35,268 bases of DNA from Acidimicrobiia bacterium (lineage in GTDB: Bacteria; Actinomycetota; Acidimicrobiia; Spongiisociales; UBA5794): contig JALVQZ010000155.1 in assembly GCA_027036355.1 (NCBI GenBank), forward strand, positions 1 to 35,268. The letters run 5' to 3'. The notes beneath the pieces are model-generated. The model was given only the letters and a program-made list of their open reading frames with translations, was not told where the DNA came from and searched no databases. Made by a program: the position numbers and the translations under genes. Below, piece by piece: positions 23,853 through 31,819 of the stretch (its first letter is position 1; each line of letters starts with the position of its first letter).

Positions 23853-23859
23853 GGGGACA

Positions 23860-23865
23860 GTTCTA
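23860..23865 (-). promoter_or_regulatory. putative -10 box of the HTH-ClpS operon
   Basis: On the minus strand TAGAAC ends 7 nt before the ATG at 23852; the gap TGTCCCC has no ribosome site. Confidence 0.45.
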
Positions 23866-24035
23866 CCCGGTCCCGACCGCCCAGTCCAGATGGCCGGGTT
23901 CCGGCACGACGCTTGCGTTCGCCCCCGGTGGCCACCTATCGTGGTGCTTCGCAGTCTCTCTGTGACCAGCCCGGTCGCGCTGTTTGGGTCGTAGGGGCCA
24001 ATGACGGAGCGGAGCGTCCCGGGAAGGTTGAAGCG

Positions 24036-25181
24036 ATGAGGATCAAGGCGACGACGCTCGAAGCGCACCGCTTCGGCGTCACCCGACGCGGCTACGACCC
24101 CGCCGAGGTCGATGCCGTCATCGAACGACTCGTCGACACGCTGCGCGGCTACGAGGAGCGCACCGCCCGCCTCGAAGCGCGCATCGCCGAAGCCGACGAA
24201 TCCGCCCTGGCGATGCGACGGATGCTCGTCGCCGCCCAGCACACCCACGACGAGCTCCTCGCCGAAGGACGCGAGGAGGCCGACCGGTTGGTCGCCGCGG
24301 CCACCGCGACCGCCGAGGAGCGGCTCATGGCGGCGACGGCCCGCGCCGAGGAGCTGGTCGCCGACGCCGAGGAGGAGACCGCCCGCGTCCTGGCCAGGAC
24401 CCAGGCGGAAGCCGCCGAACGCCTCCTCGAAGCTCACCGGAAGGCCGACGAGATCGAACGCGAGGCCGTGTCGCTACTCACCGACGCCCATCGGACCATC
24501 GAGGGTCGCCTCACCGAGGTCGACCGGAAGGCGCTCGACGACCTCCAGGTGGCCGAGGAGACGAGAGCCGACGCCGAGGTGTGGGCGCTGGCCCACCGTG
24601 AGCGTGCCGAGATCGAGGCCACGGCGATCCTCGAGGGAGCTCGCGCCGAAGCCGAGGGCATCGTGGAAGGCGCCTCGCGAGAGGCTGCCGCGATCCTCGA
24701 CGAAGCCCGGGCCGCCGCCGCTGCGCTGCTCGCCGCCGCCAAGGAGGAGAAGGCGCTCCTCGAGAACCGCCTGGCCCAGCTCCGCACGGCGGTGACGACG
24801 GCCGAACGGGAGCTGGAGGCGCTCGCCGCCGTGGCTCTCGAACGCGCCAGGACGGTCGGCGAGCTCATCGACCTGGAGGTCGACGGTCTGGCCGCGATCG
24901 ATGCCCCGTCGAGCCGCAGGGTGAGCACGACGGCCAGCTCTGGGACCGAGGCGTCCGCGCGGATCGTCTCGACGTCGGTGCCCGACGAGGACGGCACCCG
25001 CCCGGGGCTCCGCCTGGCGGTCGCCCGCGACGCGGTCATCGCCGATCCGGACGGCTCGGGCCTCCCTCCGAGCGATCGGAAGGTGGTCGGACCCGAAGAT
25101 GCCGAGCCCGAACGCGGCAAGACGATCTACCAGCGTCGCGCCGCCGGGCTCAAGCGACGGCTCGCCGCCGCCGAGGACTGA
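24036..25181 (+). CDS. DivIVA-domain long coiled-coil protein
   Basis: A 381-residue cytoplasmic protein. The N-terminal 35 residues (AHRFGVTRRGYDPAEVDAVIERL) form a DivIVA-type membrane-curvature domain. Residues about 36-290 are an almost unbroken Ala/Glu-rich coiled coil. The C-terminal 90 residues are Ser/Thr/Pro-rich and end in basic QRRAAGLKRRLAAAED. This resembles the DivIVA/Wag31 or SepIVA-type scaffolds of actinobacteria that organise pole growth or division. GGGAAGG lies 10 nt before the ATG. TTGCGT (23913-23918) and TATCGT (23937-23942), 18 bp apart, could be its promoter. The gene appears monocistronic. Confidence 0.85.
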   Translation: MRIKATTLEAHRFGVTRRGYDPAEVDAVIERLVDTLRGYEERTARLEARIAEADESALAMRRMLVAAQHTHDELLAEGREEADRLVAAATATAEERLMAATARAEELVADAEEETARVLARTQAEAAERLLEAHRKADEIEREAVSLLTDAHRTIEGRLTEVDRKALDDLQVAEETRADAEVWALAHRERAEIEATAILEGARAEAEGIVEGASREAAAILDEARAAAAALLAAAKEEKALLENRLAQLRTAVTTAERELEALAAVALERARTVGELIDLEVDGLAAIDAPSSRRVSTTASSGTEASARIVSTSVPDEDGTRPGLRLAVARDAVIADPDGSGLPPSDRKVVGPEDAEPERGKTIYQRRAAGLKRRLAAAED

Positions 25182-25220
25182 TCCCACAGGTCGGAAGGGG
25201 CGGAGTTCGGGGCCCCTCGA

Positions 25221-25254
25221 CGTCGACGGGTCACCTCCGGGTGACCCGTCGACG
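25221..25254 (+). terminator. hairpin after the DivIVA-like gene
   Basis: A 15-bp perfect stem (CGTCGACGGGTCACC with GGTGACCCGTCGACG) and loop TCCG lies 39 bp after the stop. It has no T-run but is the strongest inverted repeat in this gap, immediately before the 36-bp repeats. Confidence 0.6.
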
Positions 25255-25267
25255 CGTCCACACCCCG

Positions 25268-25447
25268 AACCCAGGGTTCGCCAAGCCCTCACAGGGCTCC
25301 CACAACCCAGGGTTCGCCACGCCCTTCGAACTCTGGGCTGGCGAAGCCCTCAGAGGGCCTCCACAACCCTGGGTTCGCAGCGCCCTCAGAGGACCTCCCG
25401 AACCCAGGGTTCGCCAAGCCCTCACGGGGCTCCCACAACCCTGGGTT
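25268..25447. repeat. 36-bp tandem repeat, six copies, each with two inverted repeats
   Basis: AACCC(A/T)GGGTT recurs at 25268, 25304, 25365, 25401 and 25437, with a degenerate copy (AACTCTGGGCT) at 25329. The steps are 36, 25, 36, 36 and 36 bp, so one unit has lost 11 bp. Each unit also carries AGCCCTCACAGGGCT or a variant. There are no unique spacers, so this is not a CRISPR array. The last copy ends 12 bp before the putative -10 box of the enoyl-CoA hydratase gene. The stretch is open in one forward frame, but that translation is low-complexity and not a protein family. Confidence 0.9.
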
Positions 25448-25459
25448 GGCCGAGTCCTC

Positions 25460-25465
25460 TACGCT
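25460..25465 (+). promoter_or_regulatory. putative -10 box of the 25472 hydratase gene
   Basis: TACGCT ends 6 nt before the ATG at 25472, identical in sequence to the selD box. The -35 region falls inside the last two 36-bp repeats. Confidence 0.5.
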
Positions 25466-25471
25466 GCGGGC

Positions 25472-26272
25472 ATGGACGATCTCACCTGCCTGCGTGTCTC
25501 GGTCGACGGGGCGGTCGCGCTGATCGAGCTGGACCGGCCCGAACGGCTCAACGCCTTGAACCCGACGCTGATGAACGAGCTCATCACCGTCGCTGAACGC
25601 CTCGACGACGATCCCACCATCCGCGCCGCGGTCGTGACCGGCCGAGGGCGCGCCTTCTGCGCCGGATTCGACCTCGACGTCTTCGCCGGATCCGGCCTCC
25701 TCGACGGATCGTGGGCCGACCGCTACGACGCCGTCCAGCTCGGCGCGTCGATGGCCGACACCCTCGAACAGATCCGGCCGATCACCGTCGCCGCGCTCCA
25801 TGGCCACGTCGTCGGCGGCGGTGTGGTGCTCGCCGCCGCATGCGACCTGCGGGTCGCAACCGACGACACCGTCTTCTCGATCCCCGAGGTCGACATCGGC
25901 ATCCCCCTCGCCTGGGGCGGCATCCCTCGCCTCGTCCGCGAGCTGGGCCCGGCGCTCACCAAGGAACTGGTGATGACGTGCCGGCCCTTTTCGGCGGCGG
26001 AGGCCGCCGCCGCAGGGTTCCTCAACCGGGTCGTCGAAGCGGGCGGTCATCTCGCGGCAGCCGACGAACTCGCCGCCGCGGTCGCCGCCCGGCCGGCCGT
26101 CCCGGTGACCATCACCAAGCGCCATGTGAACGCCATCGTCCGACAGGCGTCGATGGCGGACTTCGCGTTCACCGACGGTGCGGCTCTGATGGCTGCCCTG
26201 GCCGATCCCGAAGCGGCCGAATGGCGACGCTCCTACCTCACGGGCCACCGCTCCGAAGACCCAGAGAGCTGA
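25472..26272 (+). CDS. enoyl-CoA hydratase/isomerase family protein
   Basis: Crotonase-fold enzyme of 266 residues, full length for the family. It shows ALIELDRPERLNALNPTLM, the oxyanion segment GRGRAFCAGFDLDVF, HGHVVGGGVVLAAACDLRVA (second oxyanion glycines), then PEVDIGIPLAWGGIPRLVRELG. The usual catalytic Glu pair cannot be assigned with certainty. The C-terminal helices that are missing from the 1044-1685 homologue are present here. The ATG at 25472 is preferred; the open frame upstream is translation of the 36-bp repeats. It may be co-transcribed with the acyltransferase 31 bp downstream, although that gene also has its own promoter-like box. Confidence 0.9.
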   Translation: MDDLTCLRVSVDGAVALIELDRPERLNALNPTLMNELITVAERLDDDPTIRAAVVTGRGRAFCAGFDLDVFAGSGLLDGSWADRYDAVQLGASMADTLEQIRPITVAALHGHVVGGGVVLAAACDLRVATDDTVFSIPEVDIGIPLAWGGIPRLVRELGPALTKELVMTCRPFSAAEAAAAGFLNRVVEAGGHLAAADELAAAVAARPAVPVTITKRHVNAIVRQASMADFAFTDGAALMAALADPEAAEWRRSYLTGHRSEDPES

Positions 26273-26291
26273 CCCGCTGCCGCCCCGCCGG

Positions 26292-26297
26292 TACGAT
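26292..26297 (+). promoter_or_regulatory. putative -10 box of the 26304 acyltransferase gene
   Basis: TACGAT ends 6 nt before the ATG at 26304, with no Shine-Dalgarno sequence; the same leaderless layout as other genes here. Confidence 0.5.
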
Positions 26298-26303
26298 GCC
26301 GCC

Positions 26304-27650
26304 ATGGAACGTCGACCCCCCGGGGGCGGCCCGCGCCGGCGGCCCTCCCGACTCAAGCGACTCGTCGACCTGATCGTCCCGCTGCTGTATCGCTCCGTCG
26401 ACGTGCACGTCTCGCCCCGCGCATCCACCGACGGTCCCACCATCGTGATCGCCAACCACTTCGGCGGTTTCGCCGACGCCCTCCTCCTCATCCACGCCTT
26501 GGACGACGTCCCCCGGATCCTGGCCAGGGACAAGATCTGGAAGATCCCGCTCGTGCGGGGCGTCATGCGGGCGATCCGGGCGATCCCGGTCCACAAACCC
26601 GAAGACCGCACCGGACCCACCTCCAACCGTGACATGTTCGGGGCCGCGTACGAGGCGCTCGCCGACGGCGACACGATCCTCATCTTCCCCGAAGGCATCA
26701 CCGTCGACGACCCTTCGATGGCGCGCCTGAGAACCGGCGCGGCCCGGATCGCGCTCGGAGCCCGGGCCGGCGGCGTCTCGGGGATCGAGGTCGTCCCCAT
26801 CGGGATCCACTACGAGGACAAGGCTGCACTGCGCAGTCGCGTGTCGGTCATCGTCGGCGACGCCATGGACCTCGACGACACCCTGACCCGGATCGCGCCG
26901 CCCGGGACGGACGCGACCCCGGAGAACCACGAGCTCGTGCGGGACCTGACGACCCGGATGGAGGAACGCCTCCGCGACGTCGCCCCGAACTTCGCCAACT
27001 GGCAGGAGGCCAACGACCTGACCTTCGCCGCGGAGGTCGCCGTCCGCGCCGGCCAGGACGATCCCCACGCACCGGTGTCCACGGCCGAGCGCGATCGACT
27101 CGCCGGCAAGCTCGCCGTCGCCGAGGCCGGCGCCCGCCGACGGGTCATCGAGGCGGTGGAACGCTACCGGCGCGACCTGGAGGCGGTCGGCCTGACCGAC
27201 CGACAGGCATACCACCGCACGGGCACCCTCGAGTTCGCCTGGCACGTCGCCAAGACCGTGCTCCTCGGCGCCGTCCTCGTCCCGTTCGCCCTCATCGGGA
27301 TCGCCACGAGTCTCGTCCCCTTGCTGGTCATCTTCGGGATCGGGATGCTTCCGGTGTCGCCGGCGGTCAAGGCCACGCTCAAGCCGGCAGCCGCCATCGT
27401 CCTGTTCCCCCTCGCCTGGGGCGTCGCCGCGTGGCGCATCGTCTTCGACAACCTGGGTCCGGTATGGACGATCGTCGCCGTCGCGTTGATCCCCCTCTAC
27501 CTCGTCGCCGGGATCGTGATCAGCGAGCGGGTCGTGCTGCTGTGGCGCGCCTTCGAGGCGTGGCACGGCCGCAAGGGCCTGTCCACCGCGACGGCCCGGA
27601 TCTCGTACGAGCGGGCCCGCGTCGTCGAGGCGGTGGGCGCCGCCACCTGA
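26304..27650 (+). CDS. membrane-bound PlsC-type acyltransferase
   Basis: A 448-residue protein. An N-terminal lysophospholipid acyltransferase domain has IVIANHFGGFAD (HX4D: His52, Asp57), ARDKIWKIPLVRGVMRAIRAIP, LIFPEGIT (about 127-134) and VVPIGIHYED. A long middle segment (about 195-300) is charged and helical. The C-terminal part holds about four predicted membrane helices (about 312-400) and a cytoplasmic tail. The structure suggests acyl transfer to a glycerol-phosphate or other lipid headgroup at the inner membrane. It is followed 47 bp later by a glycosyltransferase, so a glycolipid pathway is possible. It differs in architecture from the 16662-17831 acyltransferase. Confidence 0.85.
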   Translation: MERRPPGGGPRRRPSRLKRLVDLIVPLLYRSVDVHVSPRASTDGPTIVIANHFGGFADALLLIHALDDVPRILARDKIWKIPLVRGVMRAIRAIPVHKPEDRTGPTSNRDMFGAAYEALADGDTILIFPEGITVDDPSMARLRTGAARIALGARAGGVSGIEVVPIGIHYEDKAALRSRVSVIVGDAMDLDDTLTRIAPPGTDATPENHELVRDLTTRMEERLRDVAPNFANWQEANDLTFAAEVAVRAGQDDPHAPVSTAERDRLAGKLAVAEAGARRRVIEAVERYRRDLEAVGLTDRQAYHRTGTLEFAWHVAKTVLLGAVLVPFALIGIATSLVPLLVIFGIGMLPVSPAVKATLKPAAAIVLFPLAWGVAAWRIVFDNLGPVWTIVAVALIPLYLVAGIVISERVVLLWRAFEAWHGRKGLSTATARISYERARVVEAVGAAT

Positions 27651-27697
27651 CCCCGACAAGGGTCAAGCATGCCTCGGACCGTACCGATGTAGAGCTC

Positions 27698-29242
27698 ATG
27701 CGCGCGCGACGCTCGATCGGCACGACGGGGGATGGCCGGTTCCGTCTCCACAACGTCCTCTTCAGGGTCGGAACGATCCTCGTGTTCGTCGCGGTCCTGG
27801 CGGCGATCCGATGGGCGAAGGCGGTCATCTGGCCACTCGAAGGACGCCCACCCGAGAACCTCTGGGACGAGCTGCTCGTGTTCGGGTCGATCACCTGGGC
27901 GATGATCATCCCCTGGGCGGTGGCCGATCTCGCCGGATGGAGCATCTACCGGCGCCGGACCGCGGCCACCCATCGGGATCCGGGCGACCCGATCGACCGT
28001 CCGGTGTGTTTCCGGGTGGTCGCTCGAGGCGACCAACCCGAAGTGGTCATCGCCACGACCCTCAACATCGCCGAGACGATGCAACGCCGGCCGCTGTTCC
28101 CGTACACGATCGAGGTCGTCACCGACCTGCCCGTACCGGGACTCCCGACCGGTGACCTGGTCACGAACCTGGTGGTCCCTGCCGGCTACTCGACCCCCAT
28201 GGGCGCGACCCACAAGGCCCGCGCCCTGCAGTACGCGATCGACACCTCACCGGTCGACGACCGGACATGGATCGTCCATCTCGACGAGGAATCCCACATC
28301 ACCGAGAGCATGATCGCCGGCGTCCGCGACCACATCGCCGCCGAGGACCCGTCGGAGCGCCCGCGCATCGGCCAGGGCCTCATCCTCTATCACCGTGGCC
28401 TGGAGGACAACACCATCCTCACCTTGGCCGATTCGGTTCGGGTGGCCGACGACATGGGCCGCTTCCACTTCCAGTACCGACTCCATCGGATGCTGTTCGG
28501 GATGCATGGTTCGTTCGTCGTCGCCCGCAACGACGTCGAGCGCCTCATCGGTTGGGACATGCCCCCCGAGGCGTGCATCACCGAGGACACGACCTGGGCG
28601 CTGTTGCAGATGGAGGCCGGTACCCGCTTCGCCTGGGTCGACGGCTACGTGGTGGAACAGTCCCCACAGACCCCGCTCGATTTCCTGCGCCAACGGCGAC
28701 GCTGGTTCGTCGGGCTGTGGTGGGGCGCCCTGCACGCGCCGGTCCGCCTCCGGTATCGCATCTCGCTGGCGGTGTCGACGACCATCTGGAGCGTCGGATG
28801 GATGGCGCTGTTCTACAGCGTCATCCGCATCTTCTCCGGCGTGATCGTGCCGGCGCCGATCGCGTGGCTCGGCGACGTCGTGTTCGCCACCTACATCACG
28901 AACTACACCCTCGGAGCGTGGGTGAGCCTGGTCGACAAGGGCGTGGCCGGGTTCGCCCGGGCACGGTACCTCGCCTTGCAGGTGGTGCTGGTGCCGGTGT
29001 TCACGTTCCTCGAAGCCGCCGCGGTGGTCTACGCCCTCGCTCGTCCCGAGACCGGGTTCCACGTCGTGCGCAAGACGGCGCCGGAGCGTCGTCTCCGGCC
29101 GGTGCCTACCGCGGTGCCGACGGCGGCCCAGCGCGCCGCGGCCGGCCTGTTGCGCACCCAACGACCCGACGTCGAGCCGGTGGAGGAGGTCGAGGAGGCC
29201 GACGCCGAGACGCCACCGGCGGCGGGCGGTCGGGCGAGTTGA
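27698..29242 (+). CDS. family 2 glycosyltransferase, membrane-embedded
   Basis: A 514-residue inner-membrane glycosyltransferase. Two N-terminal helices (about 18-48 and 58-80) precede a GT-A domain with VHLDEES (about 193-199, metal/nucleotide-sugar acidic cluster), CITEDTTWAL (about 295, general base region) and the QRRRWFVG acceptor/product motif (about 332-339). Three to four further helices (about 360-460) follow. The DEE/TED/QxxRW set resembles processive or egghead-like family 2 enzymes. The C-terminal 60 residues are an Arg/Pro/Glu-rich tail whose coding DNA recurs at 35122-35268. ATG 27698 is taken as start because it precedes the first helix; no clear ribosome site is seen. Sugar and acceptor are unknown. 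Confidence 0.85.
   Translation: MRARRSIGTTGDGRFRLHNVLFRVGTILVFVAVLAAIRWAKAVIWPLEGRPPENLWDELLVFGSITWAMIIPWAVADLAGWSIYRRRTAATHRDPGDPIDRPVCFRVVARGDQPEVVIATTLNIAETMQRRPLFPYTIEVVTDLPVPGLPTGDLVTNLVVPAGYSTPMGATHKARALQYAIDTSPVDDRTWIVHLDEESHITESMIAGVRDHIAAEDPSERPRIGQGLILYHRGLEDNTILTLADSVRVADDMGRFHFQYRLHRMLFGMHGSFVVARNDVERLIGWDMPPEACITEDTTWALLQMEAGTRFAWVDGYVVEQSPQTPLDFLRQRRRWFVGLWWGALHAPVRLRYRISLAVSTTIWSVGWMALFYSVIRIFSGVIVPAPIAWLGDVVFATYITNYTLGAWVSLVDKGVAGFARARYLALQVVLVPVFTFLEAAAVVYALARPETGFHVVRKTAPERRLRPVPTAVPTAAQRAAAGLLRTQRPDVEPVEEVEEADAETPPAAGGRAS
29040..29200 (+). repeat. left copy of duplicated glycosyltransferase 3' segment
   Basis: From about 29049 (GAGACCGGGTTCCAC) this stretch matches 35126-35268 with about 11 mismatches in roughly 145 bases, mostly at third codon positions. 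Both copies are in the same orientation, about 6.1 kb apart. Confidence 0.9.
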
Positions 29243-29395
29243 TGCCCCCAGCAGCGTCGCCGCGCCGGACGCGATCTCCGGCGACGAGAATGGGACCATG
29301 CCCGCCGTCGTCCCTCCACGCGAACCCGTTCGATCGGAACCACCACGGCCATCCCCTTCGGCAACCCAGGCGTTCGACACGGCGGCGGTGATCCG

Positions 29396-30244
29396 GTGAA
29401 CCCACACCGGTGGCTGATCCCTGTCCCGGTAGCCGTGCTGCTGTTGGTGCTGGGCGGCTGTGACCGTTCGGCGGCCACGACCACCGCCGCGGCGCCCATC
29501 GCCACCACCGCACCGGTCACCACGACGACACCGACTCTCGACTGGCTCCTCGTCGGAGAAGAGACGGAGCCCTACGGGATGACGGCGCTCCTCGAGGGCA
29601 CCTTGGAGATCGACGCGACCGGCCGCTGCATCACCGTGGTCGAACACCCCCTGCTCCCCCTCGTGTTCAAGGCCGGTACCCACATGCTCGACACCGACCC
29701 GCCCGTGATCGTCCTCCCCGACGGGAGGGCGCTCCACGGCGGCGACCGGCTCTCCCTCACCGGCGGCGCCATCCCGGCGGAGAACCTCGCTCGCATCGAC
29801 TCCCTCTCCGGTCTCGACGTGCCCGACCCCTGCTGGCCCACCGACCCCGAGAACCAGGACCTCTGGGTCATCGCCCCTGGGCCCGAGGCCGTCGAGATCC
29901 TCGAGGTCCAGGACTGGCTCCCCGTCGTGCCCGACGGCGTCACCATCGACGCCGTCGACCGCCTCGAAGGTGAACTACTCATCGACCCCTCGCGCCGCTG
30001 TGTCACCGTCGACGGTATCCCCATCGTGGCCCCACCGGGATCCTTCGTCGAGATCGGCACGAGCCCCCGCCTGTGGCTCCCCAACTTCGGTGCATCGAAC
30101 CCGCCGGGTTCCATCGTCGCCTTCGATGGGATGCTCGTTCCCCTCCCCGGCCTCCCCATCCTCGGCCTCACCGACATCGACATCCCAGATCCGTGCGTGC
30201 CGACCGGCACCACCGACCCCGGCGTCTTCGTCATGGCCCCATGA
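29396..30244 (+). CDS. lipoprotein with two tandem homologous domains
   Basis: A 282-residue secreted protein. The signal ends in LLLVLGGC (lipobox Cys about 22), then an Ala/Thr linker. Two domains of about 100 residues follow, each beginning LEGxLxID-x4-RC(I/V)TV and ending DVPDPCWPT or DIPDPCVPT with a final (I/V)(A/M)AP. Each carries two cysteines that could form a disulfide. No known family is recognised. GTG 29396 is chosen because the hydrophobic core follows directly; a GTG nine bases earlier is possible. The 153 bp before it hold no visible gene. Confidence 0.7.
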   Translation: MNPHRWLIPVPVAVLLLVLGGCDRSAATTTAAAPIATTAPVTTTTPTLDWLLVGEETEPYGMTALLEGTLEIDATGRCITVVEHPLLPLVFKAGTHMLDTDPPVIVLPDGRALHGGDRLSLTGGAIPAENLARIDSLSGLDVPDPCWPTDPENQDLWVIAPGPEAVEILEVQDWLPVVPDGVTIDAVDRLEGELLIDPSRRCVTVDGIPIVAPPGSFVEIGTSPRLWLPNFGASNPPGSIVAFDGMLVPLPGLPILGLTDIDIPDPCVPTGTTDPGVFVMAP

Positions 30245-30276
30245 GCGGGGGCTCGGCTCCTCGCCCCGTCCGAGCC

Positions 30277-30420
30277 TCACTCCCCCAGGCCGTGCTCCGC
30301 CAGCAGGTCCGTCACCGCCTCGTTGATCTGCGACCACCGCACCCCCACCACCTCTCTCATAGACCGCCACCCGGCCCAGACGTCGACGTAGTCCCATCCT
30401 AAGAACCGTCGTGGTGAGGC
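30277..30420 (-). pseudogene. remnant of a paralogue of the 33409-34779 lipoprotein gene
   Basis: On the minus strand this reads RRFLGWDYVDV, a short junction, then REVVGVRWSQINEAVTDLLA and EHGLGE-stop. The intact gene has QRLLGWDYVDV in its middle and REVVGVRWSQINDAVTDLLA with EYGLGE-stop at its end, so about 210 codons between the two blocks are missing. Similarity continues past the stop (GGCTCCTCG). The 5' half is also absent. It is a degraded duplicate in the same orientation as the intact copy. Confidence 0.85.
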
Positions 30421-30487
30421 CGGGTCCGGTCAGGGACATGTCGACCGGGCAGCATGCGCACCGTCCCGACCCCTGACGGACGACCGG

Positions 30488-31567
30488 CTACCAGTCCGCG
30501 GCGACGTAGTTCCCGGCATCGAGGAGCCCAGTATCGCCGTCGTCCAGTGAGCGCCATCGGACCTCGCCGGCAACGGTGACGTAGAGCAGAAACGTGCCGC
30601 TCGCGTCGACCCTCACGCTCGTTGACGGATCGGGCAAGCCGACATCCATTCGTACGACATCGCCGGTCACCGGATCGAGCCGACTCAGACCGGTACCGGT
30701 GCAAGCGTTGCCGACCTCGGATCCGGATCGGTCCAGAAGCAGGACGGTGCCGTCGTAGGACCACGTCACCGAACATGCCCGGTAACCGGCAGGCAGAATG
30801 TGATCTTGGTGGGCGAAGCCGGTGGTGCTGATCCACGACAACCTGACGAACGCAGCCGAGCCAGACGCCAGCGAACCAGGGAGCACGGTGTCGTCGCCCA
30901 GGAGCGTCACGACGATGCCGTTGGGATCGACCGCAACCGATCGCGCACCGACACCGAAGAGGAAGAGCGCCCTATCGGGTTCCCCTTCCGGGACCATCAA
31001 GAGGTCGCCTGTCGCCGAGACGATCGCTCTGACTCCTCCGCAGTCGTCCGTCAGCAGTCCATCGGCCTCGAACGCGAGGGTGCCGTCCGCGCCGAGGGTC
31101 CACAGCGACCCGGACGCCGGTTCACAGCATCGCCCCAACCACAACGTGCCGTCCGAGTCACTGAGTGCGATCGTCTCGAAACGCTGCGGTGGCGTCTCGG
31201 ATCCAGTTGCCTGGTCCTCATCGAGAACGATGCTGGGTGCACCATCGTCGTTGACGACGACGAGGTCGTGGTCGTTGGGCGCCTGGATCAACCCGACCCA
31301 GCGGGTCGGCCGATGGGCGGCGGGCTGACCCGAACAGAGGTCCGGCAGATCCTCGCCGGCCGGGACGGTCGTCGCTGTGGTACCAGTGACGGTGGTCGGC
31401 GTCGGCTCGGTCGATGGAAGCGTCGGCTGCGACCGTGCAAGACCGCTCGGCGCGCATGCCGTGCCGGCGAGGGCGACGGCAACGACGACGACGACGTGCC
31501 ACGCGCCCAGCGGAACTGGTCTTCTGCGGCGGCCGGCACATCGTCGCGCGGTCCCGAGCGGTATCAC
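30488..31567 (-). CDS. secreted lipoprotein, beta-propeller-like, unknown function
   Basis: A 359-residue protein. The signal region WHVVVVVAVALAGTAC carries a lipobox Cys at about 39, followed by a Thr/Pro linker. The body has repeated short strands such as SDSDGTLWLG, ASGSLWTLGADGTLAF, CSVTWSYDGTVLLLDRSG and DASGTFLLYVTVAG, consistent with a beta-propeller. The GTG start at 31567 overlaps the stop of the upstream small gene (GTGA); a longer frame beginning at 31798 would run through that gene in another frame. GC content is a little lower than in the rest of the window. Confidence 0.7.
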   Translation of the reverse strand: MIPLGTARRCAGRRRRPVPLGAWHVVVVVAVALAGTACAPSGLARSQPTLPSTEPTPTTVTGTTATTVPAGEDLPDLCSGQPAAHRPTRWVGLIQAPNDHDLVVVNDDGAPSIVLDEDQATGSETPPQRFETIALSDSDGTLWLGRCCEPASGSLWTLGADGTLAFEADGLLTDDCGGVRAIVSATGDLLMVPEGEPDRALFLFGVGARSVAVDPNGIVVTLLGDDTVLPGSLASGSAAFVRLSWISTTGFAHQDHILPAGYRACSVTWSYDGTVLLLDRSGSEVGNACTGTGLSRLDPVTGDVVRMDVGLPDPSTSVRVDASGTFLLYVTVAGEVRWRSLDDGDTGLLDAGNYVAADW

Positions 31568-31785
31568 GTAGGCCCCCCGCACGAACCGATGTAGTACCCG
31601 GCGGACTTGTTCGCATAGCGGTGTTGAACGATCTTCTCGAGGAACACGGACGCTGCCCAGGTGCTCGTCTTCGGGTTGTAACACTGGAGGTGGAACGCTT
31701 GGAGAAGATTCTGGTACGCCGCCTCCGTCAGGGGACCCCATGCGCCATCGATGCTCAAACCCGCCGAATCCCCCACCGAGCGCAC
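31564..31785 (-). pseudogene. peptidoglycan-binding-like domain fragment
   Basis: A 73-residue frame containing LSIDGAWGPLTEAAYQNLLQ, similar to the (L/I)xVDGxxGPxTxxAVxxFQ core of peptidoglycan-binding domain 1, then NPKTSTWAASVFLEKIV. A stop codon (TGA) sits directly before the GTG start and no signal peptide is present, so it looks like the C-terminal part of a formerly longer cell-wall protein. Its end overlaps the downstream lipoprotein GTG by four bases, which could still allow translation. Confidence 0.5.
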
Positions 31786-31819
31786 TCATGTGCGACAAGA
31801 ACGTTCTCCGACACTCGGT

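Noticed and set aside
25268-25447. CRISPR array
   Set aside because: Period is 36 bp with no unique spacers and no cas genes nearby; it is a plain tandem repeat.
25241-25471. N-terminal extension of the enoyl-CoA hydratase through the 36-bp repeats
   Set aside because: Translation is a 12-residue low-complexity repeat unlike the family; the ATG at 25472 gives a normal N-terminus with a -10 box 6 nt upstream.
30488-31798. 436-residue version of the propeller lipoprotein
   Set aside because: The extra N-terminus precedes the signal peptide and overlaps the peptidoglycan-binding-like fragment in another frame; GTG 31567 with the 4-base overlap fits better.
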